Shown piece by piece: positions 7,756 through 15,881 of a stretch of 26,348 nt of DNA; the first letter of the stretch is position 1; each line of letters begins with the position of its first letter. The notes beneath the pieces are model-generated. The model saw only the letters and a list, made by a program, of their open reading frames with translations. It was not told where the DNA came from and did no database searches. The stretch comes from Deltaproteobacteria bacterium UBA2385. GTDB lineage: Bacteria > Myxococcota_A > UBA796 > UBA2385. A program made the position numbers and the translations under genes. The stretch is from the NCBI GenBank assembly GCA_002343455.1, contig DDSR01000070.1, positions 1 to 26,348 on the forward strand, in the 5' to 3' direction.

Positions 7756-8779
7756 CCGCGGCGGCCTCACCGACGAGCTGCCCGAGCTGGTGGCTGCCTT
7801 CGTCCAGGAGCCCTCCTCGCCCGCAGCGCGCCCCCTGCTGGACCAGGTGCAGCGCCATGTCGCCCGCGCCAGCCGCTCCTACCCCGACGCCTGGTTCGTG
7901 CTGGGCCGCAAGGACAGCGAGGCGGTCACCGACCTGGGCCACCGGGTCTTCACGACCTGCGCCCAGGTGCCCAAGGGCCGCTTCCCCTTCAGCGGTCGGC
8001 CCCCCTTCGTCGCCTTCGTCCACGAGCAGTTCGAGGGCCGGGCGATCCGCTACCACGCCTTCTACGCAAAGCTCAGCATCACCCGCGAGATCATGCGCGA
8101 CGACTACGCCCGCAACCTGGTCCGCGACCCGGTCCTGCGCTGGCGTGCCGAACTGTACCGGCGCATCGGCCAGGTGCTGAAGGAGCGCTGCGAGTCCGAG
8201 CGGGTCGGCGAGGGCCAGCCCCCCCGCTGGCGGCTGCCCGGCGGCCGGCCGAGCGTCGCCCGCGCGCCCGAGGTGGTCGTCGCCCGCCTGCGCCAGGAGG
8301 GCCCGCGCGAGCTGCCCGAGCTGGTGCTCCGTGCCCTGGAGCTGGGCGGCCCGCAGAGCCAGTCCCGCCTGACCGGCATCGTCGAGGGCGTGCGGGGGGC
8401 CCCCGCGGTCGAAGCCCCGCCCGAGCCGGTGGAGTCCGCCCCTGACCACCCCACCCGGATGCTGGTGCGGCGGGCGGTGCTGGAGGCCTGGACCGCGCTC
8501 TCCGAGACCGAGCGCGACCTGCTGGTCAGCGTGGCCCGCGGCGACTCCTACGACGAGCTGGTGGCCCGCTGCCCGCACTTCGCGCACAAGGTCGCCGTCA
8601 CCCGGGCCATCTCCCGGGTCGGCCAGGGCTTCGTCCACCGGGTGCTGCTGGCGTCGTCCGCCGAGCTGCCCGCCACCCCCGGGGCTCGCCCCCTGGAGCT
8701 GGTCGAGCTGGTGCTGGAGGTGCTGCTCCAGGTCCTCCCCGAGCTGCACGCCGGGCTCCCGGAGGGGGACAGGCCATGA
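7748..8779 (+). CDS. Putative sigma-70-like regulator
   Basis: The protein has 343 aa, has no leader and is probably cytoplasmic. It starts at TTG 7748, inside the end of the RCC1 gene (8-base overlap). Residues about 60-150 (EAVTDLGHRVFTTCAQVP, then PPFVAFVHEQFEGRAIRYH and a basic/acidic helix with VLRWRAELYRRIGQVLKE) look like a divergent sigma region 2. After a Pro-rich linker, residues about 240-305 (AWTALSETERDLLVSVARG, then YDELVARC and VAVTRAISRVGQGF) resemble region 4 with its helix-turn-helix. The resemblance is weak and by eye only; another helical DNA-binding protein is possible. The ATGA overlap with the next gene (8776-8779) suggests the two products are made together, as for a sigma factor and its partner. 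Confidence 0.6.
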   Translation: MTDRGGLTDELPELVAAFVQEPSSPAARPLLDQVQRHVARASRSYPDAWFVLGRKDSEAVTDLGHRVFTTCAQVPKGRFPFSGRPPFVAFVHEQFEGRAIRYHAFYAKLSITREIMRDDYARNLVRDPVLRWRAELYRRIGQVLKERCESERVGEGQPPRWRLPGGRPSVARAPEVVVARLRQEGPRELPELVLRALELGGPQSQSRLTGIVEGVRGAPAVEAPPEPVESAPDHPTRMLVRRAVLEAWTALSETERDLLVSVARGDSYDELVARCPHFAHKVAVTRAISRVGQGFVHRVLLASSAELPATPGARPLELVELVLEVLLQVLPELHAGLPEGDRP

Positions 8780-9228
8780 GCCGGAAAGAGTACGAGCGCC
8801 TGTTCGAGGGAGGCCCTCCCCAGGAGGGCGAGGAGGACGCCATGGTCGAGCTGCTCTCCCTGTTCGCCCGGGCCGCCGGCCTGCGCCGTGCGGCTCGGGA
8901 CCTGGCCGAAGAGGAGCTCCTCGAAGGCGCCTTCGTCGAGGAGGAGCCCTCGCAGGAGCTGGCCCCGGTCCGCCTCGCCGCCCACGACGCCGGCGAGCTG
9001 GCGATGTACGCCGCGGGGCCCTTCCGCCTGCGCCTGAGCCGAGACGACGACGGCACGGCCTGGCTCTGCCAGGAGGAGGGGCCGGCCGGCCTCACGGTGG
9101 AGCTGGGCGAGCGCAGGCTGCCCCTCTCCCCCGAGCGCGAGGTCGAGGCCGGCGCGATGGGCAGCCTTCCTGCCGCCATCCGAGCCTGGGACGCCGCCGG
9201 GCGGCGCTGGCGCCTGGTGCGCGAGTAG
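8776..9228 (+). CDS. Small acidic protein of unknown function, coupled to the sigma-like gene
   Basis: The protein has 150 aa, starts MSRKEYERLFEGG, and is coupled by an ATGA overlap to the previous gene. The N-terminal half is acidic and helical (FARAAGLRRAARDLAEEEL, residues 30-48). The C-terminal half is beta-rich (PFRLRLSRDDDGTAWLCQ, then LTVELGERRLPLS and WRLVRE). No membrane segment, signal peptide or zinc-binding His/Cys cluster of the usual anti-sigma type is seen. The position last in the FecR/RCC1/sigma-like run makes a regulatory partner plausible, but nothing in the sequence proves it. The final four codons and stop are duplicated just downstream (9229-9243). Confidence 0.75.
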   Translation: MSRKEYERLFEGGPPQEGEEDAMVELLSLFARAAGLRRAARDLAEEELLEGAFVEEEPSQELAPVRLAAHDAGELAMYAAGPFRLRLSRDDDGTAWLCQEEGPAGLTVELGERRLPLSPEREVEAGAMGSLPAAIRAWDAAGRRWRLVRE

Positions 9229-9243
9229 CTGGTGCGCGAGTAG
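9214..9243. repeat. 15-bp tandem duplication across a stop codon
   Basis: CTGGTGCGCGAGTAG occurs at 9214-9228 and again, identically, at 9229-9243. Each copy would encode LVRE and stop. The second copy is not translated. Confidence 0.95.
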
Positions 9244-9269
9244 CCGGTCCGGGTGCAGCTCGCGGTCCC

Positions 9270-10880
9270 CTACAGACCCTGCAGGATCCAGGCCTCGCCG
9301 CTGCCGCTGTCGTCGAGCCCGGCGACCACGGCGTCGGGGGCGCCGTCCCCGTCCAGGTCGGCCCCCGCGCTCATCCACCAGCCGACCAGCCCGTTGGCGG
9401 CGGTGGCGGCCCAGCGGCGGTCGGCGACCGTCACGGTTCCTCCCGCGCGGGTGTCGGCGAAGACCAGCACGCCGCCCGCGAAGCCATCCATGACCGGTGC
9501 GCCGACCAGCAGCTCGGGAGGCCCGGCTCCATCGAGCTGGAGGGCCTGGACGGAGAAGCCGATGTAGGGCTCGGCGGCGGTGCCGACCAGCGTGGTCGTG
9601 GCGAGGGTGTCGGCGATGGCCCCCCGGCTGGCGGGGGCCAGCAGGACGAAGACCATGCCCAGGGGCACGCCGGCCTCCTCGCGGAGGGGGGCGCCGACGA
9701 CGAGGTCGTCCAGGCCGTCGTCGTCGAGATCGGCGAGCAGCAGGGTCGAGGCGAAGCTGTCCTGGCTGGAGGTGCTGAAGAAGCGGGTCTGGGCGTCGAA
9801 GAGGTCGAGCGCCCCGTCGATGGGCCCCTCGATCAGCCAGGCGCGCCCCTCTTGCGGTCCGGAGTCCGGGGTGGACTCGCCGACCGCGAGCTCGGCGATG
9901 CCGTCGCCGGTCGCGTCCCCCACGGCCATGGCGTCGAAGCTCTGGCGGGCGCCGCCGGCGGGGGTGATCTTGAAGGCGGTGGACGCGAGATCGGAGGAGG
10001 TGACCGGGCCGGGCAGCACCCAGCCGGGGGAGGCGCCGTCGCAGCAGCTGCCCAGGACGAGGTCGGGGACGGCGTCGCCTGTCAGGTCCAGCCCCCCGGC
10101 CAGGGTGGCGCCCAGGCCCTCGGCACCGCTGGAGGTGTGGAAGGTGAGGCCATCCTCGGCCCAGGTCGTGTCGCTCAGCGGCCCGGGCAACAGGATGGCG
10201 GCGCCCCGGTCGCCCAGCAGGCGTTGGGGCGCTCCGAGCACGAGGTCGTCGACGCCGTCCCCGTCGGCGTCGAAGCCGGCCAGCACCGCCGCGCCGAGGG
10301 AGTCCCCGTCTCCGCCGACGTCCAGGAAGGCCACCTCGGCGTCCCAGTCCTCTCGCTCGGCCTCCAGCGGGCCCCACAGGATGCGGGCGCGGCCGGAGTT
10401 GCTGTCCAGGTCGGGCCGGCCCAGCACGAGGTCGGCCTGCCCGTCGCCGTTGACGTCGCCCATCGCCAGCGGCTGGCGGGCCTCGTCGTCGGGGGTGATC
10501 GTCGCGACCCGGGTGGCGAAGTCCCGCAGGAGCCCGCTGGCCGGCAGCTCGCAGGGCAGGTCGGCGCCGTCGCAGTCCTCGTCGAGGCCGTTGCCGCAGA
10601 CCTCGGTCGCGCCGGGGAAGGCCAGGGGCGAGATGTCGTCGCAGTCGTCGCTGGTGGAGGAGTAGCCGACCGGCTCATCGCAGCGTCGGACCCTGAGGTC
10701 GGGGTCGCCGTAGCCGTCGGCGTCGGCGTCGTAGTACCAGTCCGGGCAGCCCGTCTCGCCCGCCTCGACCGCCTCGCCCGCCATGACGGCCTGGATCCCG
10801 ACGAGCTCCTCCCCCGGGTTCCGATCGCCGCAGGCGAGGAGCGCGCCGCAGGCGAGGAGCAGGGGGAGGAGCAGCGTCAT
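9270..10880 (-). CDS. MopE-motif and FG-GAP seven-blade propeller lipoprotein
   Basis: The protein has 536 aa from the ATG at 10880. The frame stays open 29 codons further up, but that stretch overlaps the preceding gene and lacks signal character, while AGGA sits 8 bases before 10880. MTLLLPLLLACGALLACGD has two possible lipidation cysteines (11 and 17). Residues about 45-107 form a MopE-type putative metal-binding motif: CPDWYYDADADGYGDPD, then DDCDD and CGNGLDEDCDGAD. Residues about 140-530 contain seven FG-GAP/integrin-like units with D-x-(D/N)-G-D-G loops followed by DLVLG-like strands (for example GDVNGDGQADLVLGRP and ADLDDDGLDDLVVGAP), enough for one closed beta-propeller with calcium loops. 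It lies 20 bases after the DUF11-like gene, probably in one transcript. A role in surface binding is likely; the ligand is unknown. Confidence 0.9.
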   Translation of the reverse strand: MTLLLPLLLACGALLACGDRNPGEELVGIQAVMAGEAVEAGETGCPDWYYDADADGYGDPDLRVRRCDEPVGYSSTSDDCDDISPLAFPGATEVCGNGLDEDCDGADLPCELPASGLLRDFATRVATITPDDEARQPLAMGDVNGDGQADLVLGRPDLDSNSGRARILWGPLEAEREDWDAEVAFLDVGGDGDSLGAAVLAGFDADGDGVDDLVLGAPQRLLGDRGAAILLPGPLSDTTWAEDGLTFHTSSGAEGLGATLAGGLDLTGDAVPDLVLGSCCDGASPGWVLPGPVTSSDLASTAFKITPAGGARQSFDAMAVGDATGDGIAELAVGESTPDSGPQEGRAWLIEGPIDGALDLFDAQTRFFSTSSQDSFASTLLLADLDDDGLDDLVVGAPLREEAGVPLGMVFVLLAPASRGAIADTLATTTLVGTAAEPYIGFSVQALQLDGAGPPELLVGAPVMDGFAGGVLVFADTRAGGTVTVADRRWAATAANGLVGWWMSAGADLDGDGAPDAVVAGLDDSGSGEAWILQGL

Positions 10881-10900
10881 CGGGGGATCCTGGGGGAGGC

Positions 10901-11677
10901 CTAGAAGCAGACCTCGTAGGGGGAGACGTAGCTGGAGCCGGGGAAGGTGGTGAGGCCCTCGTAGCAACCGTCGCCGACGCCGTCACCCAGGAACTCCGCG
11001 GTCACGGTGCCCAGCTCGGTGATGCTGAAGTACAGCTCGGTGCCGACCAGCTCCCAGTCGCCGCCGTAGTCGGGCCCGTAGAGCGGGAAGCTGAGGCTGC
11101 CGTCGTCCTCGAAGACCTGGCTGTGGCTGGTGATGCTGCTGGGGTACAGGCGGCACTCGTAGTAGGCGGACAGGTTGGTGCCGGTGCAGTGGTTGACCGT
11201 CGCGGTGGCCGGACCGACGATGTCGACCACCTCGTAGAGCACGACCGCGGTCTCGCTGTCGCTGTTGTTCGAGGTGACCGGCTCGTAGGTGGTCGTGGTG
11301 GCGCTGGCGCTCAGGACGAGGTCGTCGGCGCTCCAGGGCAGGGCCAGGGAGAAGGTCTTGCTGCTGGAGCGGGACTTGCGGACGGTGCCGAGGTTGCAGC
11401 TCACCGTGCTGCCCACCTGGGAGCAGCCCGAGGCCAGGGCGCTGAGCGTGCCCATGATGTGGGTGGTGGGGCTGGTGGCCGTCGGGGGGAGCTGGACGGT
11501 GACCGCGACGTTGGCCGCGTCGCGGCTGCCGGTGTTGGCGACCTGCACGGTCCAGACGCCGGCCTGGTCGACCTCGACCGAGCTGGGCGGGGTCAGGGTC
11601 GTGACCAGGTCCGGGCGGCTGGCGGCCTGCGCGCTGGAGAGGGTCAGGGCGGTCACGAGGAGGAGCGAGAGGGTCAT
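10901..11677 (-). CDS. Secreted DUF11/CARDB-like beta-sandwich protein
   Basis: The protein has 258 aa. MTLSLLLVTALTLSSAQA is a signal peptide with a cleavage site after AQA. Residues about 22-140 match the style of DUF11 repeats: PDLVTTLTPPSSVEVDQAG, then WTVQVANTGSRDAANVAVT, VQLPPT, and a Cys pair (CSQVGSTVSCNLG) that is usual in this domain. The C-terminal part (about 150-258) has four to six Cys and many aromatic and Gly residues, ends VSPYEVCF, and is not recognised. It lies directly upstream of the MopE/FG-GAP lipoprotein gene on the same strand. A role as an extracellular adhesion or scaffold domain is inferred from the family. Confidence 0.8.
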   Translation of the reverse strand: MTLSLLLVTALTLSSAQAASRPDLVTTLTPPSSVEVDQAGVWTVQVANTGSRDAANVAVTVQLPPTATSPTTHIMGTLSALASGCSQVGSTVSCNLGTVRKSRSSSKTFSLALPWSADDLVLSASATTTTYEPVTSNNSDSETAVVLYEVVDIVGPATATVNHCTGTNLSAYYECRLYPSSITSHSQVFEDDGSLSFPLYGPDYGGDWELVGTELYFSITELGTVTAEFLGDGVGDGCYEGLTTFPGSSYVSPYEVCF

Positions 11678-11824
11678 GGTGGGGGTCCTTCTGGAGGGGT
11701 GGGGAGCCGGGCCGTCTCCGACTCGAGCTCAGGTCAAGGCCCCAGCGGCCAGGCCGTTACAGCCGCCGGGAGAAAAATGGTGGACCGCGTGAACAGGCGG
11801 CTGCGGTTAGCCCCTTGGACCTCC

Positions 11825-11828
11825 GGAG
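11825..11828 (+). promoter_or_regulatory. Ribosome binding site supporting the GTG start at 11834
   Basis: GGAG lies five bases before GTG 11834. It favours this start over ATG 11777, which is in the same frame but would put about 19 polar residues before the signal peptide. Confidence 0.6.
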
Positions 11829-11833
11829 CGCCC

Positions 11834-13561
11834 GTGAATCCTGCTCGCCTGCTCGGCCCCGCCCTCGCCCTGACCGCGCTGCTGGGCACCGCCGCCCTCG
11901 CCCGCACCCTGCCTCCGCCCGATCCCGAGCCGGATCCGCTGCACCTCGCCCTGCAGGCCGAGCTGACCCGCGCCTGGGAGCTGCTGCAGGCGCAGCCCGA
12001 GCCTCCCTATTGGCTGCAGGTGGCGGTGATGGACCGTCGGATGCGCTCGATCCAGGCCACCCACGGGGCGACCGGCACCTGGCGGGACGACCGCGGGCGC
12101 ATCGGGGACGTCGACCTGCGGGTGGGCTCGCCCGAGCTGGACAACACCCGCAAGATCCGCGACGCGGGCTGGTTCTCCGACGTGCCGCGGGCGCGCTTCG
12201 AGGTGCCGATCGAGGACCAGGGTGGGGCCATCCAGCTGGGCCTCTGGCGGGGCATCGACGACAGCTACCGGGGCGCCGTGCGCCAGCTCATCCGGGTGCG
12301 GGCCAACGACGCGGTCAAGGTGGAGTCCCGCGACAGCAGCGCCGACTTCAGCCCCTCGCCCCCCCAGGTCGAGCTGCGCGCGGTGCCCTCGGTCGAGCTG
12401 GATCCGCAAGCCTGGACCGACCTGGTGCGCGAGGCCAGCGCGGTCTTCCTCTCCTACCCGGACGTGCACGACTCCAACGTCAGCTTCGCGGCCGAGGACC
12501 AGGTGCGCCACATCCTCTCCAGCGAGGGCACCCGGCTGCGCCTGCCGCAGTCTTTCGTGCGCCTGTCGATCTCAGCCTCGACGACGGCCGAGGACGGGAT
12601 GCGCCTGGACGTCTACGACTACGTCGACGGGGCCTCGCCCGGGGCGATGCCCGACCGCGAGAAGACCCTGGCCATGGCCCACGCCGTCGCCCAGCGGGTG
12701 ACGGATCTGCGCAAGGCGCCTATCGTCGACCCCTACGTCGGGCCGGCGATCCTGCGCGGCCGGGCCGCGGCGGTCTTCTTTCACGAGGTGCTGGGCCACC
12801 GGGTCGAGGGGCACCGCCAGAAAGACGAGGATGAGGGGCAGACCTTCACCGACAAGGTCGGCCAGCCGGTGCTGCCGGCCTTCCTGGACGTGGTCGACGA
12901 CCCCACCCTGGCGCGGGTGGGAGGGGTCGACCTGAACGGGCACTACCGCTACGACGACGAGGGGGTGGCCGCCCAGCGGGTCTCGGTGGTCGAGGCGGGC
13001 ATCCTCCGCGGCTTCCTGATGAGCCGCTCCCCGATCCAGGGCTTCGGAACCAGCAACGGGCACGCCCGCCGCCAGCCTGGCGCGGCTCCCGTGGCTCGGC
13101 AGGGCAACCTGATCATCAGCGCCCGGCAGAGCGTCAGCTACACGGAGCTGCGCCGCCAGCTGATCGCCCAGGTGCGCGCCCAGGGCCGTCCCTTCGGGCT
13201 CGTCTTCGACGACATCACCGGCGGCTTCACCTTCACCGGGCGGGTGACCCCCAACGCCTTCAACGTGCAGCCGGTCAGCGTCTGGAAGGTCTTCCCCGAC
13301 GGGCGCCCCGACGAGCTGGTGCGCGGGGTGGACCTGATCGGCACGCCGCTGACGACCTTCGAGCGCATCCTGGCGGCCAGCGACCAGGTGGACGTCTTCA
13401 ACGGCTCCTGCGGGGCCGAGAGCGGCTGGGTGCCGGTCGCGGCGGTGGCGCCAGATCTGCTGGTCGCCGAGGTCGAGGTCCAGCGCAAGGAGAAGGCCCA
13501 CGATCGACCGCCGCTGCTGCCGCCGCCGCTGCCGGCCACCACCAAGGCCGAGGTGCGCTGA
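11834..13561 (+). CDS. Exported TldD-like metallopeptidase (PmbA/TldD family)
   Basis: The protein has 575 aa. MNPARLLGPALALTALLGT followed by AALA is a signal peptide, so unlike the cytoplasmic TldD of enterobacteria it should act outside the cytoplasm. The family's zinc motif is intact: His317-Glu318-V-L-G-His322 in the block VFFHEVLGHRVEGHRQ. Cys526 (FNGSCGAESG) lies where TldD has its third zinc ligand. The region RVSVVEAGILRGFLMSR (about 395-411) and the C-terminal VPVAAVAPDLLVAEVEV are family landmarks. Known TldD/TldE complexes trim unfolded or leader peptides such as microcin B17. The next gene, with TGATG overlap, encodes a paralogue lacking the motif, as TldE does. The family call is secure; the extracytoplasmic substrate is unknown. 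Confidence 0.93.
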   Translation: MNPARLLGPALALTALLGTAALARTLPPPDPEPDPLHLALQAELTRAWELLQAQPEPPYWLQVAVMDRRMRSIQATHGATGTWRDDRGRIGDVDLRVGSPELDNTRKIRDAGWFSDVPRARFEVPIEDQGGAIQLGLWRGIDDSYRGAVRQLIRVRANDAVKVESRDSSADFSPSPPQVELRAVPSVELDPQAWTDLVREASAVFLSYPDVHDSNVSFAAEDQVRHILSSEGTRLRLPQSFVRLSISASTTAEDGMRLDVYDYVDGASPGAMPDREKTLAMAHAVAQRVTDLRKAPIVDPYVGPAILRGRAAAVFFHEVLGHRVEGHRQKDEDEGQTFTDKVGQPVLPAFLDVVDDPTLARVGGVDLNGHYRYDDEGVAAQRVSVVEAGILRGFLMSRSPIQGFGTSNGHARRQPGAAPVARQGNLIISARQSVSYTELRRQLIAQVRAQGRPFGLVFDDITGGFTFTGRVTPNAFNVQPVSVWKVFPDGRPDELVRGVDLIGTPLTTFERILAASDQVDVFNGSCGAESGWVPVAAVAPDLLVAEVEVQRKEKAHDRPPLLPPPLPATTKAEVR

Positions 13562-15237
13562 TGTGGACCCTCCTCCTGCTCGGCGTGGCGCTCGCCTCTC
13601 CCTCCAGCTCGGTGCTGGTCCAGGCCGCAGAGGCCGAGCTGGCCCGCGCCACGGATCTGCGCCTGCCGGACTCTCCTCCGCCCTACCTGCTCAGCTACGA
13701 GCTGCTCGACGGCCAGGTCGCCAGCGTCGAGGCCTCCTTCGGGGCGCTGACCAGCACGGACCAGGGGCCCTACCGGGTGCTGCGGGTCGAGGTGCGGGTG
13801 GGCGACTACGCCCTGGACAACGGCAACTTCGAGGGCAGCTTCGGCGAGCGCTCCGGAACCACCCAGCGCCTGCTGCCGGACGAGGACGATGTGCTGGCGC
13901 TGCGCCGGGAGATCTGGCTGGCGACGGACGAGGCCTACAAGGGCGCCACCGAGCAGCTCTCGGGCAAGCTGGCGGCGCGGGAGGGCAGCACCCGCAGCTT
14001 CGGGCCGGATCTGTACCGGGTGGAGCCCCTGGTCACCGAGCCGGTGGAGTGGGGCGAGGTTCCGGCCGAGCCGCTGGAAGAGCTGGTGCGCGAGCTCTCG
14101 GGGCGGCTGGTGGGCCGCGGCCTGGAGGAGGGTCGGGCCAGCGCCCGCGCCTGGCAGGGAGCGCGGCTGCTGATCAGCAGCGAGGGGCACCGGGCCTGGA
14201 TCCCGACCGGCTACGCGGTGGTGCGGGTAGAGGCGGTGACCCGGGCCGAGGACGGAGCCCGGCTGCGGGATGTGCGCTCCTGGGTGGTGCGCGACGCGGC
14301 CAGCCTGCCCGAGCGTGAGCAGATGGGGGCCGAGGTCGACGCGATGGTCGACTGGCTGGTGGGCCTGCAGACGGCGCCGGTGGAGGGGGACTACCTTGGC
14401 CCCGTGCTCTTCGAGGGCCCGGCCGCCCTCGAGCTGTTCCGGCAGCTCCTGGCGGCGGAGATCTCCGGCACGCCGCCGATGGAGCTGCCCCCCGAGGACG
14501 TCGGCGAGGGCGGGCAGGTGCCGACGGCGCGCATCGGGCGGCGGCTGCTGCCGCTGGGCTGGAGCGTGGTCGACGATCCGGCCCGGGCCGAGGAGGAGGG
14601 CCTCGCCGGGGGCTATACGGTGGACTTTGAGGGGGTGCCGGCTCAGCGGGTCGAGCTGGTCGAGGACGGGGTGGTCCGCCGCCTGCTGATGAGCCGGGTG
14701 CCGCGGCAGGGGATGGAGGGCAGCACCGGCCACGGGCGCTCCCTGGGCAGCAACCGGCGCGAGGCGATGCCGGCGGCGGTGCGGATCGAGCCGGCCCGGC
14801 CGAAGGGCGAAGGGCGCCTGCAGAAGAAGGGCCTGCGGCTGGCTCGGCCGACGCTTCAGCCCTACCTGCTGGTGGTCGAGGAGATGGAGCCACCGGCGGT
14901 CTCCGAGGACTTCCAGGTGGCCTTCTCGGGCGAGGGCCCTCTGCCGGGCCTGACGCGGCCCACCCGCGCCTGGCGGCTGTACCCGGACGGGCGGCGGGAG
15001 CCGGTGCGCGGCCTCTCCTTCGTCGGCGTCGACCGCCGGGTGCTGCGCGACATCGTGCTGGCCGGGCGGACGGAGGATCCGGTCGGCGTGATGGACGCGG
15101 CCCCGGGCTCGCAGCGCTTCGGGATCGGCACGCTGGGCGGCTTGCCGGCGAGCTGGGCGGTGCCGGCGGTCCTGATCGGCGAGCTGGAGCTCTCGGGCTC
15201 GCCCGGGCGCGAGCAGCGGGTCCTGAAGATGCCCTGA
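13561..15237 (+). CDS. Exported TldE-like paralogue without the zinc motif
   Basis: The protein has 558 aa. MWTLLLLGVALASPSS is a short leader. The arrangement follows the upstream TldD-like protein: an N-terminal alpha/beta domain with YLLSYELLDGQVASVEASFG, then the long central block, then PAQRVELVEDGVVRRLLMSR (compare QRVSVVEAGILRGFLMSR upstream), then GPLPGLTRPTRAWRLYPDGR and a closing strand. Where the partner has HEVLGH, this protein has RQLLAA (294-299), and the C-terminal zinc Cys is absent. It should therefore be the non-catalytic subunit of a heterodimer, as TldE/PmbA is for TldD. The ATG shares its A with the upstream TGA, suggesting coupled synthesis at a fixed ratio. No other function is apparent. 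Confidence 0.88.
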   Translation: MWTLLLLGVALASPSSSVLVQAAEAELARATDLRLPDSPPPYLLSYELLDGQVASVEASFGALTSTDQGPYRVLRVEVRVGDYALDNGNFEGSFGERSGTTQRLLPDEDDVLALRREIWLATDEAYKGATEQLSGKLAAREGSTRSFGPDLYRVEPLVTEPVEWGEVPAEPLEELVRELSGRLVGRGLEEGRASARAWQGARLLISSEGHRAWIPTGYAVVRVEAVTRAEDGARLRDVRSWVVRDAASLPEREQMGAEVDAMVDWLVGLQTAPVEGDYLGPVLFEGPAALELFRQLLAAEISGTPPMELPPEDVGEGGQVPTARIGRRLLPLGWSVVDDPARAEEEGLAGGYTVDFEGVPAQRVELVEDGVVRRLLMSRVPRQGMEGSTGHGRSLGSNRREAMPAAVRIEPARPKGEGRLQKKGLRLARPTLQPYLLVVEEMEPPAVSEDFQVAFSGEGPLPGLTRPTRAWRLYPDGRREPVRGLSFVGVDRRVLRDIVLAGRTEDPVGVMDAAPGSQRFGIGTLGGLPASWAVPAVLIGELELSGSPGREQRVLKMP

Positions 15238-15258
15238 GCGGGGCTGTCGAAGATTTTT

Positions 15259-15288
15259 TGTCGAAAGGTGCAGATCGCCGATCACAAT
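15259..15288 (+). promoter_or_regulatory. Weak promoter candidate before the cyclic-nucleotide-binding genes
   Basis: TTGTCG (15259-15264) and CACAAT (15283-15288) are separated by 18 bases and match the sigma-70 boxes at four of six positions each. The region is locally AT-richer, and TGTCGAA occurs twice (15245-15251 and 15259-15265), which could also be a regulator site. The evidence is pattern only. Confidence 0.25.
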
Positions 15289-15361
15289 CGCGCGGCCTCG
15301 TCCCATCGGGTCTAGCCGAGATGGTGCATCCCATAGCGGGAACCATGAGGAGGCAGGCGCC

Positions 15362-15880
15362 GTGACAAGTCTTCATTCCCTGAGATCGCTCCGTTCGCTG
15401 CAGGCCTGCGGCGACCGGGACCTTCAGGCCTTCATCCGCCACGCGACGACGACCGACTTCCGGACCGAGACGGTGATCATCGCCCAGGGCCAGCCCGCGG
15501 TCGGGGCCTTCTTGATCGTCTCCGGGCGCTGCCGGGCCGAGGTCCAGCGCGGCGACCGCCGGATGGTGCTGGGCAGCCTGGGCCCCGGTGATCTGTTCGG
15601 TGAGCTGGGCCTGTACGCCTGCGGCCAGAAGCGCACGGCGACGGTCGTCGCGGAAGAGGACGTCAGCGCGCTGCTGATCCTGCCCGACGCCCTCAACCAG
15701 GAGGCGCTGCGGCCGGTGATCGACGAGCTGGAGCGGCGCGCGATGGCCAGCGTGGCCGATCGGATCCGCCGCAGCGCGGCCAAGGCCCGGCGCTTCTCGG
15801 ACGAGGACGAGGACGACGATCCCTCGGCCTCCTGGGTCGCCAGCGTGATGACCTCGCTGCGGCGGCTGGTCGGAGGTTGA
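15362..15880 (+). CDS. Cyclic-nucleotide-binding-domain protein, canonical site
   Basis: The protein has 172 aa, is cytoplasmic, and starts at GTG with GGAGG about 9 bases upstream. A cNMP-binding (CRP-type) beta-roll covers residues about 20-125. The phosphate-binding cassette reads FGELGLYACGQKRTATVVA, with the ribose-contacting Glu81 and phosphate-contacting Arg91 in place, so cyclic nucleotide binding is plausible. No DNA-binding helix-turn-helix follows. Instead there is a charged helix (ELERRAMASVADRIRRSAA) and an acidic run (SDEDEDDD) before a short basic tail. It is therefore not a standard CRP-type transcription factor and may act through protein contacts. The next gene begins after a single base and encodes another such domain, so the two probably work together. 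Confidence 0.85.
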   Translation: MTSLHSLRSLRSLQACGDRDLQAFIRHATTTDFRTETVIIAQGQPAVGAFLIVSGRCRAEVQRGDRRMVLGSLGPGDLFGELGLYACGQKRTATVVAEEDVSALLILPDALNQEALRPVIDELERRAMASVADRIRRSAAKARRFSDEDEDDDPSASWVASVMTSLRRLVGG

Positions 15881-15881
15881 G

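Noticed and set aside
15238..15262. Terminator candidate after the TldE-like gene
   Set aside because: The T-run (15254-15259) is not directly preceded by a stable hairpin; only a 4-base GCCC/GGGC stem lies about ten bases away.
13138..15306. 722-codon open frame antisense to the TldD/TldE-like genes
   Set aside because: Composition is Arg/His/Pro/Gln-biased without domain, and both sense genes have clear family motifs.
15345..15365. Tiny leader ORF MRRQAP overlapping the GTG start of the first cyclic-nucleotide-binding gene
   Set aside because: Six codons built from the ribosome-binding-site region itself; probably chance.
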